The notes: generated by a model from the letters alone, not told the origin. A DNA stretch of 64,000 nt from Calvatia gigantea (GCA_025093985.1 JACAAK010000014.1:1922001-1986000), one strand, 5' to 3'; numbered from the stretch's first letter, positions 24,201-34,571 are shown. Numbers and translations are program-made.

Positions 24201-24778
24201 ACGCAAGAAACAATGCCACTTCCGCACTACAATCATATCAAGAAAAGATGAAACGAACACATGATAACAGCAAAATGAACACGAGGACATACCAGATCAA
24301 CGATGAAGTATGGTTAGAAAACACCAACATCCATACCAATCAGTCATCAAAGAAGCTAGGCCAAAAAAGGTATGGGCCTTTCTGAATTAAGGAAAAAATA
24401 GGGGAAGCGGCATATCGGCTGGCAATACCAGAAGGATGGGCCATCCACAATGTATTCAACGAACAGCTGCTAACCCCGGCACAGAAAACATTATTCCACA
24501 TCCAGAAAGAAGCACCAGCGCCCGAACCAATGATCATCAACAACGAAGAGGAATACGAAGTAGAAAAAGTCTGAGGGAAACGACGAAAAGGAAGGGGATA
24601 TCAATTCCTTATACACTAGAAAGGATACAGCAACAAAGAAGATACGTGGACAGTGGAGTCAAACTTGCAAAACGCCCAAGATGTGATAGCGGAGTACCAC
24701 AAAAGGCATCCGGAGGATACCTATAAAAAGGGGGGCAAGAAATCCAGGAAACCATCAGCCAAGTCAACCCCCAGATAG
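21242..24778 (+). pseudogene. Chromovirus C pol: protease, RT, RNase H, integrase, chromodomain
   Basis: One frame holds the whole pol. The protease active site reads VNSGCTTSS near 21390 (N where D is usual). RT has FFIPKKDGSK near 22048 and the catalytic YMDD near 22382; RNase H runs ~22800-23170 (VEVDASNYALGGVLSQ; TNHENLKYY; ADLLSRI). The integrase HHCC domain is near 23460-23600 (HPGQHRMIEL; CQSCQ), with the core from 23675 (IDLIGPLP; HGMPRKVLSD; YYPQTDGQTERIN). The chromodomain sits at about 24545-24690 (EYEVEKV, KGYSNKEDTW). About nine TGA codons and one TAG (24617) interrupt it, most where relatives have arginine. There are no frameshifts, so inactivation is by point mutation only. Confidence 0.9.
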
Positions 24779-24793
24779 AAACACTAGCCAAAC

Positions 24794-25779
24794 ATGTCCT
24801 CCCAAGCCAACCGCATCTCTATCAACTCCCTCGTCCACCCCAACCCAACCATGATCTCCTCAGTTCCCCTCCCAAAACCAGGCAACAGCCACACACCCGC
24901 ACCCCAAGGAACCCGTTATAACCTCGCAACCACCCCATCCCCTGCACAAGGACTCCTTGAGGCCCTCCTCAAAGATGTCAACAAAGCCACAAATGACGAA
25001 GTGGAAACAATCACAGCCCAGAACAAATGACTCACAGTAAACCGTCATATTACCCTCGCCACTGCTTGTATCACCTTCGCAGACATGTATGCTGGGTTCG
25101 CCAACGCATCATCCTCTACAAGCCAGCACATCCCCGCCATCTTCCACACATTAGAATTATCCACCCTCACACCCAGTGAACAAAACCAGGTTCACAGTCT
25201 TCAGAGCTATGTTGACCTCGCTCTAGAGGTATTCAAACACCTCGATATCGCCGACATCTTCTTAGAACTCGCAGACGTCGCCATGAACCTGCTAGGACGT
25301 GATAAAACCACTGAAGATCCCGACATCAACCAACTCGTTACACGTATCGGAATCACTCTCACCGACCTACACACTACCATCCGTCCCCCACCAGCCAAAC
25401 AAGCTGACACGCCCATGGATGAAGAGACCACCGTCTCAATGAAGGAAGAAGTCAACGCACTCCGACGATTCATAAAAACTATCACCCCACCACAGATCGT
25501 ATCGGTTTTTCTCCCACCAACAAGATTCCGCACTGTATTACCAGGCCAAGAGAAGGACCAACACTACTGGAGAACGATAGTCAAGATTACTGGGACAACT
25601 CCACCGTAACTGAGTTCCCCTTCAATGGAGTCCCAGTCCCTATCCATCAAGATGGCCGCAGCCACTTGCCCGTCTTCTTTGCACACTCAAACGAAGGAAA
25701 GTACCTCATCGGAGCCACCAAGAAAGCCCTCACCGCAGCCGTAGTCAACGGAGAGTTCGACGAACTTCCTGAGGCATGA
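24794..25779 (+). pseudogene. Chromovirus C third ORF downstream of the chromodomain
   Basis: ATG at 24794 lies 15 bp after the pol stop. The product begins MSSQANRISINSLVHPNP, then a Pro-rich segment, then helical sequence (GLLEALLKDVNKATNDE; a TGA near 25030) with an extended alpha-helical region (VHSLQSYVDLALEVFKHLD near 25190). It ends in a compact domain with QDYWDNSTVTEFPF and LIGATKKALTAAV near 25710, reached only after a frameshift near 25580-25605. It stops 18 bp before the 3' LTR. I find no zinc finger and no known domain. Its place matches the third ORF of A/B, but the sequences are not obviously alike. Confidence 0.6.
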
Positions 25780-25797
25780 AGTCTAATCGGAGGGTAT

Positions 25798-26135
25798 TGT
25801 TATGAGTTTCCACCAATCATAACGAGTTCCGTACTATTCTGCATTTCCAACTACCCGCGTACCTGTTTCATCTATTCCCAACTACCCGCATACCTGTTTC
25901 ATCTATTCTAGTCCAGCGTTCTCCGAGATATGACTTGTACCAACCACTACGTTCTAACTGGACGTTTCAAGTAGTTACTCCATCCGTTCAACCGGATGAC
26001 CTTAGACATACTTAAGCGTACATACACTCTGTTGTATTCGGTACGCTTAACCACCTTCTGTTCTCTTTCCCTTACTCGCCCTCAAGACTTAGCCAGAGCT
26101 GCAACCTGAGGTCTAAACCGACTAAGGTCGTAACA
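25798..26135 (+). repeat. Chromovirus C 3' LTR
   Basis: 338 bp, with four differences from the 5' LTR, all at CpG/TpG sites; followed by the GTATG duplication. Confidence 0.93.
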
Positions 26136-26186
26136 GTATGCCTTAGATTAGCAATTTTCATGCGTGAAAATGGCTTTGCCGTTACA

Positions 26187-27386
26187 CTGCTGACAAAGTT
26201 AATCTAATATACTTACAGAAGAGTTTAGTGACATAGCAGTCCTGCGATAAAGAACTACTTACTACGTTCTTATCTCAGATTGTAAGTCCTAGCGGAGTTA
26301 TTCGAAGAGTGACAGCCTTAGACGAAATCTATGGACCACCTACAGAGGAGGAACATATTCTTTGTTTAGCTAAGAAATATAAACCAGTCACATTGAAAGT
26401 GAGACCCGTACTGGGAGAACTACCAGACAAATACAGAATAAAATGAGAAATAATTGGAGATCCCTTGGCTGAGCTGCCAATCCTGCCAGTTAACCCACCA
26501 ACTTTCAAATCTAAAGGCAGGTATACCGAAGAATGAAAAAACAAGATGGACGTGGCTCATAATGGGGACTTCTTGACTTACGAGGAGCGAAAGCTAATGC
26601 ATTGGTTAATTGCAGAACACAATAAAGTGTTCGCTTGGGATGATACTGAAAGGGGCAAATTTAAGGAAGAGTTTTTCCCTCTGATAGAGATTCCCACTAT
26701 TGCCCATATACCATGGGTAGAAAGACATTTCAGGATTCCCCCAGCGATATATGATGAAGTGTGTAGAATCATCAAAAGAAAAATAGACACAGGGGTATAT
26801 GAACCCTTGAATTCGTCTTATAGATCTAAATGGTTTTGCGTACTTAAGAAAGACGGAAAGAGTCTCAGACTAGTACATAGCTTAGAGCCTCTCAACAGAG
26901 TAACAATCATGCACTCGGGTCTACCGCCCACAACAGAAGAACTAGCTATGCACTTCTCAGGAAGGGCTTGTAGTGGCATATTAGATTTATATGTAGGGTA
27001 TGACGAAAGGCAGTTGGCTGAGTCATCTAGAGATCTAACGACTTTCCAAACCCCATTCGGAGCCCTTAGATTAGTAACGTTGCCTATGGGATGGACTAAT
27101 TCAGTACCTATTTTTCATGACGACGTTACATATATATTGTCAGATGAAATTCCGGAACATACAGTCCCCTATATTGACGACGTGCCTATACGGGGACCAC
27201 CTACATGTTATGAGTTATCTAACGGTGATTATGAGGTTATAGAAGGGAACCCGGGCATTAGGCGATTCATATGGGAATATATGAACATGGTGAACCGCAT
27301 ATTACAACAAATGAAATATGTGGGAGGCACCTTCTCCAGGCCAAAGACAATGATATGTGCAGATCATATATGTACTTTATCTTCCA
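26187..27386 (+). pseudogene. Element X pol, N-terminal half: linker and reverse transcriptase
   Basis: This resumes the X pol frame directly after the solo LTR (TADKVNLIYLQKS). The open part from 26546 shows a pre-RT segment (LTYEERKLMHWLIAEHNKVFAW), RT fingers (SSYRSKWFCVLKKDGKSLR near 26820), the palm (GILDLYVGYDERQL; TLPMGWTNSV) and the catalytic YIDD near 27170. It breaks off at 27386 (MICADHI), where sequence from gag appears in reverse. The remainder (TIVGFDCSYKGR onward) is at 14334 on the minus strand. TGA/TAG codons near 26245, 26444 and 26535 damage the upstream linker. Confidence 0.85.
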
Positions 27387-27897
27387 TGTCTGTGATACTA
27401 GAGACATCGAATAAGTGTTCTAGACGCCATAGGAAGTCTCAGAGTGTAGCTCCTCGACCATTCCATACTGGGGCTCCTGTAGCCATGGGGTTTGGCATAG
27501 CAGGGCTAGGCATAGCGTTTGGCTGATTTGAGTTCATTTGAGAGGTAGTTTGGGTCTGTGGTTGTGCCGGAATTGGCAGGTTTCATGCTAGATTAGGCGA
27601 AGGGTTCATGGAAGCAGCAGGATTTACTGTTTGTGAAGTGCGTTTGCGAGCTGAACTTTCGCCAAGAGTATCTGAGCATTGAGAACGGCGGGCGTTTCTA
27701 AGCAACTGCTCTGGATTATCTAGCTTTGGTAACAGCTCTGTTCTTCTAGAATTTTGAGTCTCTCGACCTTTGGGTTTTGTTTTGTTCTGTTCTGGTACAG
27801 GATGCAAAGTAGCAATCTGCTTTTTATATGCTCCGGGTGGAGGCCCAAAGCTCGTTTTGAGAACGGTAAAAGGGTGTGGAAATAAAGTGGCTCTCAC
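27387..27897 (-). pseudogene. Element X gag, N-terminal part
   Basis: Read on the minus strand from the start region near 27897, this gives a basic Pro/Lys-rich leader (KKQIATLHPVPEQNKTKPKG) and then, in an adjacent frame, NSNQPNAMPSPAMPNPM and APVWNGRGATL, a gag-like opening, followed by FLWRLEHLFDVSS up to the breakpoint at ~27387. The continuation of the capsid region is at 14335 on the plus strand, which together with the split pol proves the inversion. At least one frame change and a TGA lie inside it. Confidence 0.65.
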
Positions 27898-27907
27898 ACT
27901 GAAACTC

Positions 27908-27925
27908 CCCTCACGGTGGGCTCCA
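27908..27925 (-). other. Candidate primer-binding site of element X
   Basis: On the sense strand TGGAGCCCACCGTGAGGG starts two bases after the end of the 5' LTR. TGG at this spot is what a tRNA 3' CCA end would pair with. The tRNA is not identified. Confidence 0.55.
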
Positions 27926-27927
27926 GA

Positions 27928-29235
27928 TAAAGAGGCAGAAATAGAATAACTAAATGTGATATGGATGTACGGCTTAGATTAAGCTGACAGAATAGATTTT
28001 TTAAAGATTTCTGCACAAGGCAAGTTCGTGGGGAGGCAATCTGACAATATGAGGGACAATTCCACAAAATAACGTGAAACACAACGCATAGAGAACACCA
28101 GAATAACTAGCTACCTTTGCTAAGAAGAGTAAAGCCAAGTTACACTTGTAAAAAGTGCAACTTGCATCCCTTATCTAAGAAGTTAACAAGACACAGAACC
28201 TCAGGTACTCCCTAAGATTCACCCTTATCAAGTCAACGACCAGAAGCGCACTGTCCTACACTTGTGATACTTCAAGTACCAGGGTGTAGCGATGCAATAT
28301 GCTCTTAATCTAAGCTCACTTTGCAAGTAAGCCGAGGTCTTCTTCTTAGATTACAAAGGTCTCAACCTTAGCTCAAGTCACTTAATCCAGTTAATCTCGA
28401 AAGAACTTATTACTTTGCTTTGCTCAGGCACAATAGATCGCTTTTCACTGTGCTCTGAAGGCTGGGCAATGGCTAGTAGGTTCCTTGCCATGTCCAACAC
28501 CTCAGAGGGGGTTTATATATTATTTGGGTGCTCGTTATGACAAGACAATGATTACACAACTAGGAACATATTATCAAGCAAGGTACAAACTGGTAGATTA
28601 GATCGTGTGCCAAGAGAGCTGCAACCTGTTAGATTAGTGAAACATTGGAAATACAGAAGGATTCCGGGTATCTGTTTGTTCTGGGCTGTGTTTTAGCCCG
28701 TTCTCTGGGTCTACATTCTTCTCTAAATATGTAGAACATCTAAGATTTCAGATGTCGCATGAACTGTTCTCCTATGTGTCCCTGTGGATTGTACGTGAAT
28801 GTGTCCATACGTGTCATTAGTGCTGAGTGATGTTCATTAATCTAACAACAGTGGCATTTCCTTGTGAACACACTGATCATCCTTTTAGATTAAGCACGTT
28901 GGACTTATTTCCCAAGTCTAGGCTCATTGGAGGGGTCCTGTAGCTCTGTATAGACGCATTGGAATGGTTTTACCACCTGGTCTGGCCGGAATCACGACTG
29001 GTCATATGGTACACTGTTAGAATTGCTTTTTGTTAAGCACAGTGGTCATCCCGTAGCCACCGCTATCTGTCATCAATGGTCATAGTATTCTACAGTAATC
29101 GAGTACTCTTTTATTATACTGTTGGGCTCTTAGATTAGGTCGTACTACTACAGGAAGGTTTGATGCAATCATTAGATTAGACTTGTATGCCTTAGATTAG
29201 CGATTTTCATGTGTGAAAATGGCTTTGCCATTACA
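27928..29235 (-). repeat. Element X 5' LTR (LTR-c)
   Basis: 1308 bp, nearly identical to LTR-a, with mostly C/T and G/A differences. It starts TGTAAC at 29235 on the minus strand, next to the CCGAA flank of element A. Confidence 0.9.
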
Positions 29236-29722
29236 CCGAACAACTCAAAACAGCCATATACAATCTAATGGCTCATCTGGATCGACTCATAGCACTTCAA
29301 ACCCCACACGAAAACCCCTCCGAACCAACCCAGGATGAGGACAAACCCCAACCCAACCTCAAGCAATGAACAATCCGAATTTCAATCCAAAGGCCTTTTG
29401 TGAAAAATGCGCCAAACTCCACCTCCCCACCGTAGGTCACTGGGCAAGTGATTGTGCCCACACCACCTGTCCTATCTGTTGAAAAACTCACCCCAGTCAT
29501 TACCGATGGACCCACCCCCAATATTTCTGTCGACTCTGCGAAACCCTCAACCCACAGCACAAACCCGAAGACTGCCCGAAATATACTGACCACGTACAAG
29601 CAGTCGAAGCTATGAAGCAACGCTTCCAAGCACAAGTTTTAAACAACCCCCACGATGCCTTTGAAGATGAATACTATGACGATGGAGTCTCCCTCGACTA
29701 CTCCTGTATGTCAGTGTAAATT
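29236..29722 (+). pseudogene. Chromovirus A third ORF, 3' part with zinc-finger cluster
   Basis: This continues the A third ORF after the X insertion. It encodes FCEKCAKLHLPTVGHWASDC (29397), then CPIC with a downstream Cys, then CRLCETLNPQHKPEDC (29533): three Cys2..His/Cys units resembling extended zinc knuckles. A conserved tail follows (AFEDEYYDDGVSLDYSCMSV) with a TAA stop near 29720. TGA codons interrupt at several places. A purine-rich agagacgggctaa precedes the LTR at 29752. Copy B shows the same cysteines, so the cluster is a real property of the family. Confidence 0.65.
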
Positions 29723-29751
29723 TCAGAGTAATTTACCTAGAGACGGGCTAA

Positions 29752-30351
29752 TGTTACAAACTTACTAATGGATTACCGCGGACTAACTTTATTTCCTTTA
29801 TTTCCCACTGTATTAACCTTCTCTTCCTTATACCCTGGTCCATTCTTTATTTATTTACCTTGTGTACTTCTATCTTCGCTTCTCATGACTTGTTCCAAGT
29901 CATTGTTCCTATTATCTCACCACTGGACTTCTATCTACTCATCTCCTGCTTCTTATGACTCGTATCACTTCTTTACTATATCCCTATGACTCCATAGATT
30001 ACCAATTAACCTGTAGTAGTCTCCCATTGACTCATACCATTTTACTACATAATTACTCATCTCCCATGCATAGCTAGTATATAAACTTTAAGTAGTATAT
30101 CTGTATTGCCTCAGGTTATTCTAGTAACAAGCTTCCTTATCTTCACTCATCTGCTACAAGGTTAACAACCTTGGGGACTGCAGTGACACTTAACTTGGAC
30201 TTCTCAGACAAGTGCGAGCTTCTACTCAAGGGAGCGATCTGAAGTCTGCACAGAAGTCATTGAGACTTGTCATATACTCCTGGGCCAGTTGATCCTCTCC
30301 CTGAGTGGAGACATTCCTGGTCTGGTTGTGAAGAAGGTAACGCACATAACA
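29752..30351 (+). repeat. A/B-type LTR shared by elements A and B
   Basis: The 600-bp LTR begins TGTTAC and ends ACATAACA. The third ORF of A and its purine tract abut its left side, and gag of B begins shortly after its right side. It therefore serves as 3' LTR of A and 5' LTR of B. Related copies are at 40055, and inverted at 33401 and 35048. Confidence 0.85.
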
Positions 30352-30417
30352 CAACGTGTCTACAAACCAGAAGGACCTTCTGCACCATTCTTGGAAAGAA
30401 TCTATCATACCCCATAA

Positions 30418-32249
30418 ATGAGATCTCAAAAACCTAAACTACTACAAGAATTACCTGCGCCAACTAGAAAATCAAATGAACCAGAACCAAAACCACTCCA
30501 AAGTGGCATATTCAACTATTTTCGATCTGATTTGCCCGAACAAGGCCCATTGCAGGAATCACTACCACAAACTCCATCCAGAACCGTATCCCCATCCCAA
30601 TTCGGAATTAAAAACCCCCAAACCCTACTATTTATCCTCAAAAACAACTTAGATGATGAAGAACCTACTACCAACTATCTGAACAGCCAGACGTCACTCA
30701 AGACATTCAAAACCGAGAAGGAATTCACCTTCTATACACTCCAGACACCCTCAAATACCCAGACATCCCTGGTTTCAAATCACAAGAACCAATACATCCA
30801 GAAGCTGAAGCAATGGCTACTTCAACTCAAACTCAAACTGAAATGAACATTTGACCTACAGACCAACCACTACCACAATCAGGAAGAGAATCACCCATAT
30901 TTGGACTTGGAATACGAAGACCTCCTGATGGAGGATCCCCATCCAGAGGCCACAGAGATAGAGTGCCTTCTCCCTCCCCTCTCTCATCATGAAATTCCAG
31001 CCATACTCCATCCACTCCATCCACTTTCTCGCTTGAAGGAGGAGGACAAAGACAAAGACATCAAACCCCAGCCATTCAATTTGTAGGAAATGATGGAAAC
31101 TCAAAGGAAATCAGACAAAAACCTCTGAACTTTAATGGAACTAACCCAAGATTCAAAACTTGGTGGATGCTAGTCAAAAACTAACCCGAAATGAACCCAA
31201 GAGCCTTTATGGATGATCAATGACAGATCAGATTCGTCCTCAGCCTTATAGTTGAAGGAAAAGCTGGATCCTGGTCAGAACAATACTACAAAAGCCGAAT
31301 CACCAATGCCCATGGAAAACCCATCCCTTGGAGATACTTGACATTTGAAGAATTTGAAATGGAAATTCTAAAACACTTCACTCCAGTTGATGAACAAATC
31401 ACTGCATGAAGATAGTAGTATAAACTAAAGCAAAACAAATCATCTGCAGCTGACTTCAACCTCGAATTCCAACATCTTGCATCCATTGGAGGCATCTAAG
31501 ACAACGAAGCATTAATTGAGCAATACAAACGAGGACTTAACCCTTTCCTAGCCAGAGCAGTCTGGACAAGGAAAGAAGGACCACCTGAAACCATTGCCGA
31601 ATGGTATACTGACGCAGTATGACAAGATTCTGTCAATCATCAAGCTGACGCAATGTGGCCACAAAACTTCCCAAGAAACCCAACTCCTTACCAACCACCA
31701 CAATTTCCTCAACAGAACTATTACTCTTGTTTTCAGCCAAATAATTAGTAGAGACAAATGATACATGAAATACCTATGGAACCACAAGACCACTACAAAA
31801 TGCTTTATGAAGATGAAGAACTATATTATCCCAAACAAGAACATGACTACTCCTACGATGCTCCAGATCCTGATGACCCTGAACTACAACTAAATGCAGT
31901 ATTCATAGCTGAGCAAGTTGCTCACTATAAAGCAGGAAAATGTATAGGATGCAGAAAATTTGGACATCTAATCAGCAACTGTCCAAACCCTGACCCAAAC
32001 CTATTCAAAGATAAACCACCCAAACAGCCTAATCCACCTCAATGGAGATTTATGCAACTACCACAATATTCACGACCTCAACTGCCACAATCTTCATGAA
32101 ATTACTTTGGCACCGCCATGAATCAAACCCAAAAAATCTCTGCATTAGATATTCAAGCCATGATTAGAGACCTTCCAATCGACGAACAAATAGAATTCAG
32201 AGAAGCCTATATCATGGACCCAACACTCAAACCCTTTGGGGATTTTTGA
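30418..32249 (+). pseudogene. Chromovirus B gag
   Basis: A degraded gag. The N-terminal region is Pro/Gln-rich (KPKLLQELPAPTRKSNEPEP from 30418), with frame disruption around 30840-31100. The capsid core follows (PLNFNGTNPRFKTWW near 31122; YLTFEEFEMEILKHFTPVDEQ near 31335; ADFNLEFQHLASIGG near 31450) and a zinc knuckle CIGCRKFGHLISNC at about 31939. Several TGA/TAA/TAG codons interrupt. The frame ends FGDF followed by TGA at 32247-32249, with a T5 run at the end; protease continues in the -1 frame. Confidence 0.75.
32241..32249 (+). promoter_or_regulatory. Candidate -1 frameshift site, element B gag/pol
   Basis: Gag ends GAT TTT TGA, and the protease frame read one base back is open across this point (GGA TTT TTG AAG). 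The T5 phase is the same as in X (15599) and C (21228). Confidence 0.5.
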
Positions 32250-32987
32250 AGGCATCACCTGATCTTGAAAAAGAATCACTGGGTGACCCACAAATTAACT
32301 TAATCAAACTCCCTACCTCGAATAACAAAGCATTGATTTTTCTCCCTATCCAATTAAACCAAAACCATCTATGGAATATCCCAGTCACCAGGTTAATCGA
32401 TTCAGGAGCCCAAGGAAATTTCATCTCCTCTACATTCACCAATACTTATGGACTATATACCTATACCATCAACTAACCTATCAAAGTATCTAACACTGAT
32501 GGAACCCCTAATGAAAATGGATCAATCTATGAAAGCATAGAGCTAAATACTCTAATTGATGGAAAGCAATGTCATTTTGAAGCCTATGTCTCAGAAATAG
32601 GATCGAAGGATCTAATCCTTGGATATCCCTGGCTACAACAAACTAATCCAGACATAAACTGGACTACCCAAGAATTCAGTTGGCAGAACAATGACCATAT
32701 CATACCCCTTATTGTGAAATCCACAAACGGACCCACCGCCATCAATGAAATCACTCTAGACATACATAGAATGAACAATACTGAACGATATGCCTACCTA
32801 GACAAAGACTTCAACCCACTAGCTGTAAAAGTCTTTGAAGCAATTATCCACTCTGACAAACCTGAACTCTCAATCGATGAATTAAAACTTTACTTGGAAA
32901 ATATTGATTTTGATGAATTTCACTTGGAACATGAACTCTATGGAATCACCAAACCCCACATGAACTTGAAATCAATACAAAGATTAC
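32250..32987 (+). pseudogene. Chromovirus B protease region (pol part 1)
   Basis: An aspartic protease domain with VTRLIDSGAQGNFIS near 32389 (active-site DSG) and the C-terminal LILGYPWLQQTNPDINW block near 32613. One TAA lies near 32476. Sequence then continues as a charged linker (ELSIDELKLYLENIDFDEF) to the ATTAC target of the solo LTR at 32988. Pol resumes at 34577. Confidence 0.75.
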
Positions 32988-34571
32988 TGTTATAGTGAGG
33001 TCTACTTGTTCTGTAAGTAGACCCATTATCTAATATAGTTAAGCTCAAAAGCTAGGCTATACTGATAACAGAGGAGGCTCCTTCTCAAAGGCTTCGAGTT
33101 ATTAATAGTTTCTTACAATGAAACTATAATAACCTTCAGTCTATGATCAAGAACTTATTGACACCACAATTCTAGTCTTTAGTCTTCAGGATTACTTATA
33201 AGATGATGGGAGGTCGTCTTAAGAGTTTATATCAAGAGGAGGTAGAAAGACTAGTATTGAGTCTCCACCTAACCAAGTAGAAACAATGGACTCTACTGGA
33301 GGTTTTGACTAGCTTATATACTACATTTGTGTATATACTTGTTTATGTCTACATTAGGAGAACAATGGATGTGATGTTTCCTAATACAGAGAACAATGGG
33401 TGTTATGTGTGTTATCTTCTTCGCAACCAGACCAGGAACGTCTCCACTCAGGGAGAGGATCAACTGGCCCAGGAGTATACGACAAGTCTCAATGACTTCT
33501 GTGCAGACTTCAGATTGCTCCCTTGAGTAGAAGCTCATGCTTGTCTGAGAAGTCCGAGTTAAGTGTCACTGCAGTCCCCAAGGTTGTTAACCTTGTAGCA
33601 GACAAGCAAAGATAAGGAAGCTTGTTACTAGAATAACCTAAGGTAATACAGGTGTACTACTTAAGGTTTATATACTAGCTATGCATAAGAGATGAGTAAT
33701 TATGTAGTAAAGAGGTATGAGTCAATGGGAGACTACTACAGGTTAATTGGTAATCTAAGGAGTCATAGGGATGTAGTAAAAGAAGCGATATGAGTCATAG
33801 GAAGCAGGAGATGAGTAAATAGAAGTCCAATGGTGGGATAACAGAAACAATGACTTGGAACAAGTCATGAGAAGTGGAGATAGAAGTACACAAGATAAAT
33901 AAATAAAGAATGGACTGGGGTATAAGGGAAAAGGGGTTAATACACTAATAAAGTAAGTCCGCGGTAATCCGGTAGTAAGTTCATAACAATGGGTGTTCTA
34001 TGTATAGTAGGGTATAGGATTACTCGTTATAGTATATAGGGTATAGGGTATATGTGTTCTATGAAGTTCTAGTTCATATCTATTTATATAAGGGTTAAGG
34101 GTAATAGTAAAGTGGTACAACTTTACTATGGTATGATTTGTATATGATTTGTAATCTAATGTATATATTGTGGTATGACTTTGAAGTATTAGTAAGTGTA
34201 TGCTATTATTATAATGTTCTAGAGGATTAGAACTATAATAATAGAACTATATAGTATTATGTATAAGTCATATACATAATCTATTATCATTATGTTCGTT
34301 ATTCGTTAAGATGTATAGACATCTTCTTTATCTATACTAGTTGTAGTATGGATAGTATTTGTTGTTAGTATATTATAAGAATGATATACTTAGATCTTCA
34401 GTATATGTTAAGACTTTTGAATGTCTTCATCTTTGTACAAGTCTTTTCATAAATGTTGTATAAATCGTTATCCATAAGAATAGATTATTGATCTAATCTT
34501 ATCTAGTCATATAATTGATTAGTCATTATAAATTATGACTAATAATGCTATAAATATTGATATTCATAACA
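32988..34571 (+). repeat. Solo LTR of a fourth family (LTR-D) in chromovirus B
   Basis: It begins TGTTATAG and ends TTCATAACA, with ATTAC duplications at 32983-32987 and 34572-34576. After subtracting the nested LTR its length is about 990 bp. The right half is very AT-rich. No internal coding sequence is present, so it is a solo LTR. Orientation is not certain, because no gene or primer site fixes it. Confidence 0.75.
33401..33988 (-). repeat. Solo A/B-type LTR inserted in LTR-D
   Basis: A 588-bp inverted copy of the A/B LTR with ATGGG duplications at 33396-33400 and 33989-33993. Confidence 0.85.

Larger units (their letters stand above)
19685..26135 (+). mobile_element. Chromovirus C, complete Gypsy element
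   Basis: Two 338-bp LTRs (19685-20022, 25798-26135) begin TGTTATGAG and end CGTAACA, with 5-bp duplications GTATG at 19680-19684 and 26136-26140. They differ at four positions, all C/T or G/A changes at CpG sites. Internal order: gag, protease, RT, RNase H, integrase, chromodomain, third ORF. A purine-rich gaagtctaatcggagggtat precedes the 3' LTR. TTTGGTTAAGCGTTACC follows the 5' LTR and may be the primer-binding site. Confidence 0.93.
16818..26186 (-). repeat. Solo X-type LTR (LTR-b), split by Tc1 and element C
   Basis: The left part (16818-17556) and right parts (19166-19684, 26136-26186) reassemble to an X-type LTR. CTGCT duplications at 16813-16817 and 26187-26191 flank it, so this is a solo LTR inserted between the protease and RT regions of X. 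It carries the Tc1 element at a TA and element C at GTATG. Confidence 0.85.
5723..29235 (-). mobile_element. Gypsy-type LTR retrotransposon X, inserted in A, with internal inversion and accessory genes
   Basis: Two 1308-bp LTRs (5723-7030 and 27928-29235) lie in the same orientation. Read on the minus strand they begin TGTAACGGC. A purine tract (plus-strand tctccccctcac, 7031-7042) abuts the left LTR and a TGGAGCCC primer-binding-like site lies inside the right LTR, so the element runs right to left. Flanks CCCAA on the left and CCGAA on the right look like a 5-bp target duplication with one mismatch, and the flanking A sequence continues exactly where copy B predicts. Gag is split between 27387-27897 (minus) and 14335 onward (plus), and pol between 26187-27386 (plus) and 11855-14334 (minus), so 14335-27386 is inverted. 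Two antisense intron-containing genes (7550-9748, 10400-11738) lie between pol and the 3' LTR. Later insertions inflate the length. Confidence 0.85.

Noticed and set aside
20103..24778. TGA read as tryptophan or selenocysteine in the retroelements
   Set aside because: Most in-frame TGA codons align with arginine in relatives, host genes use TGA as stop (F-box gene end), and there is no selenocysteine context. CGA decay explains them better.
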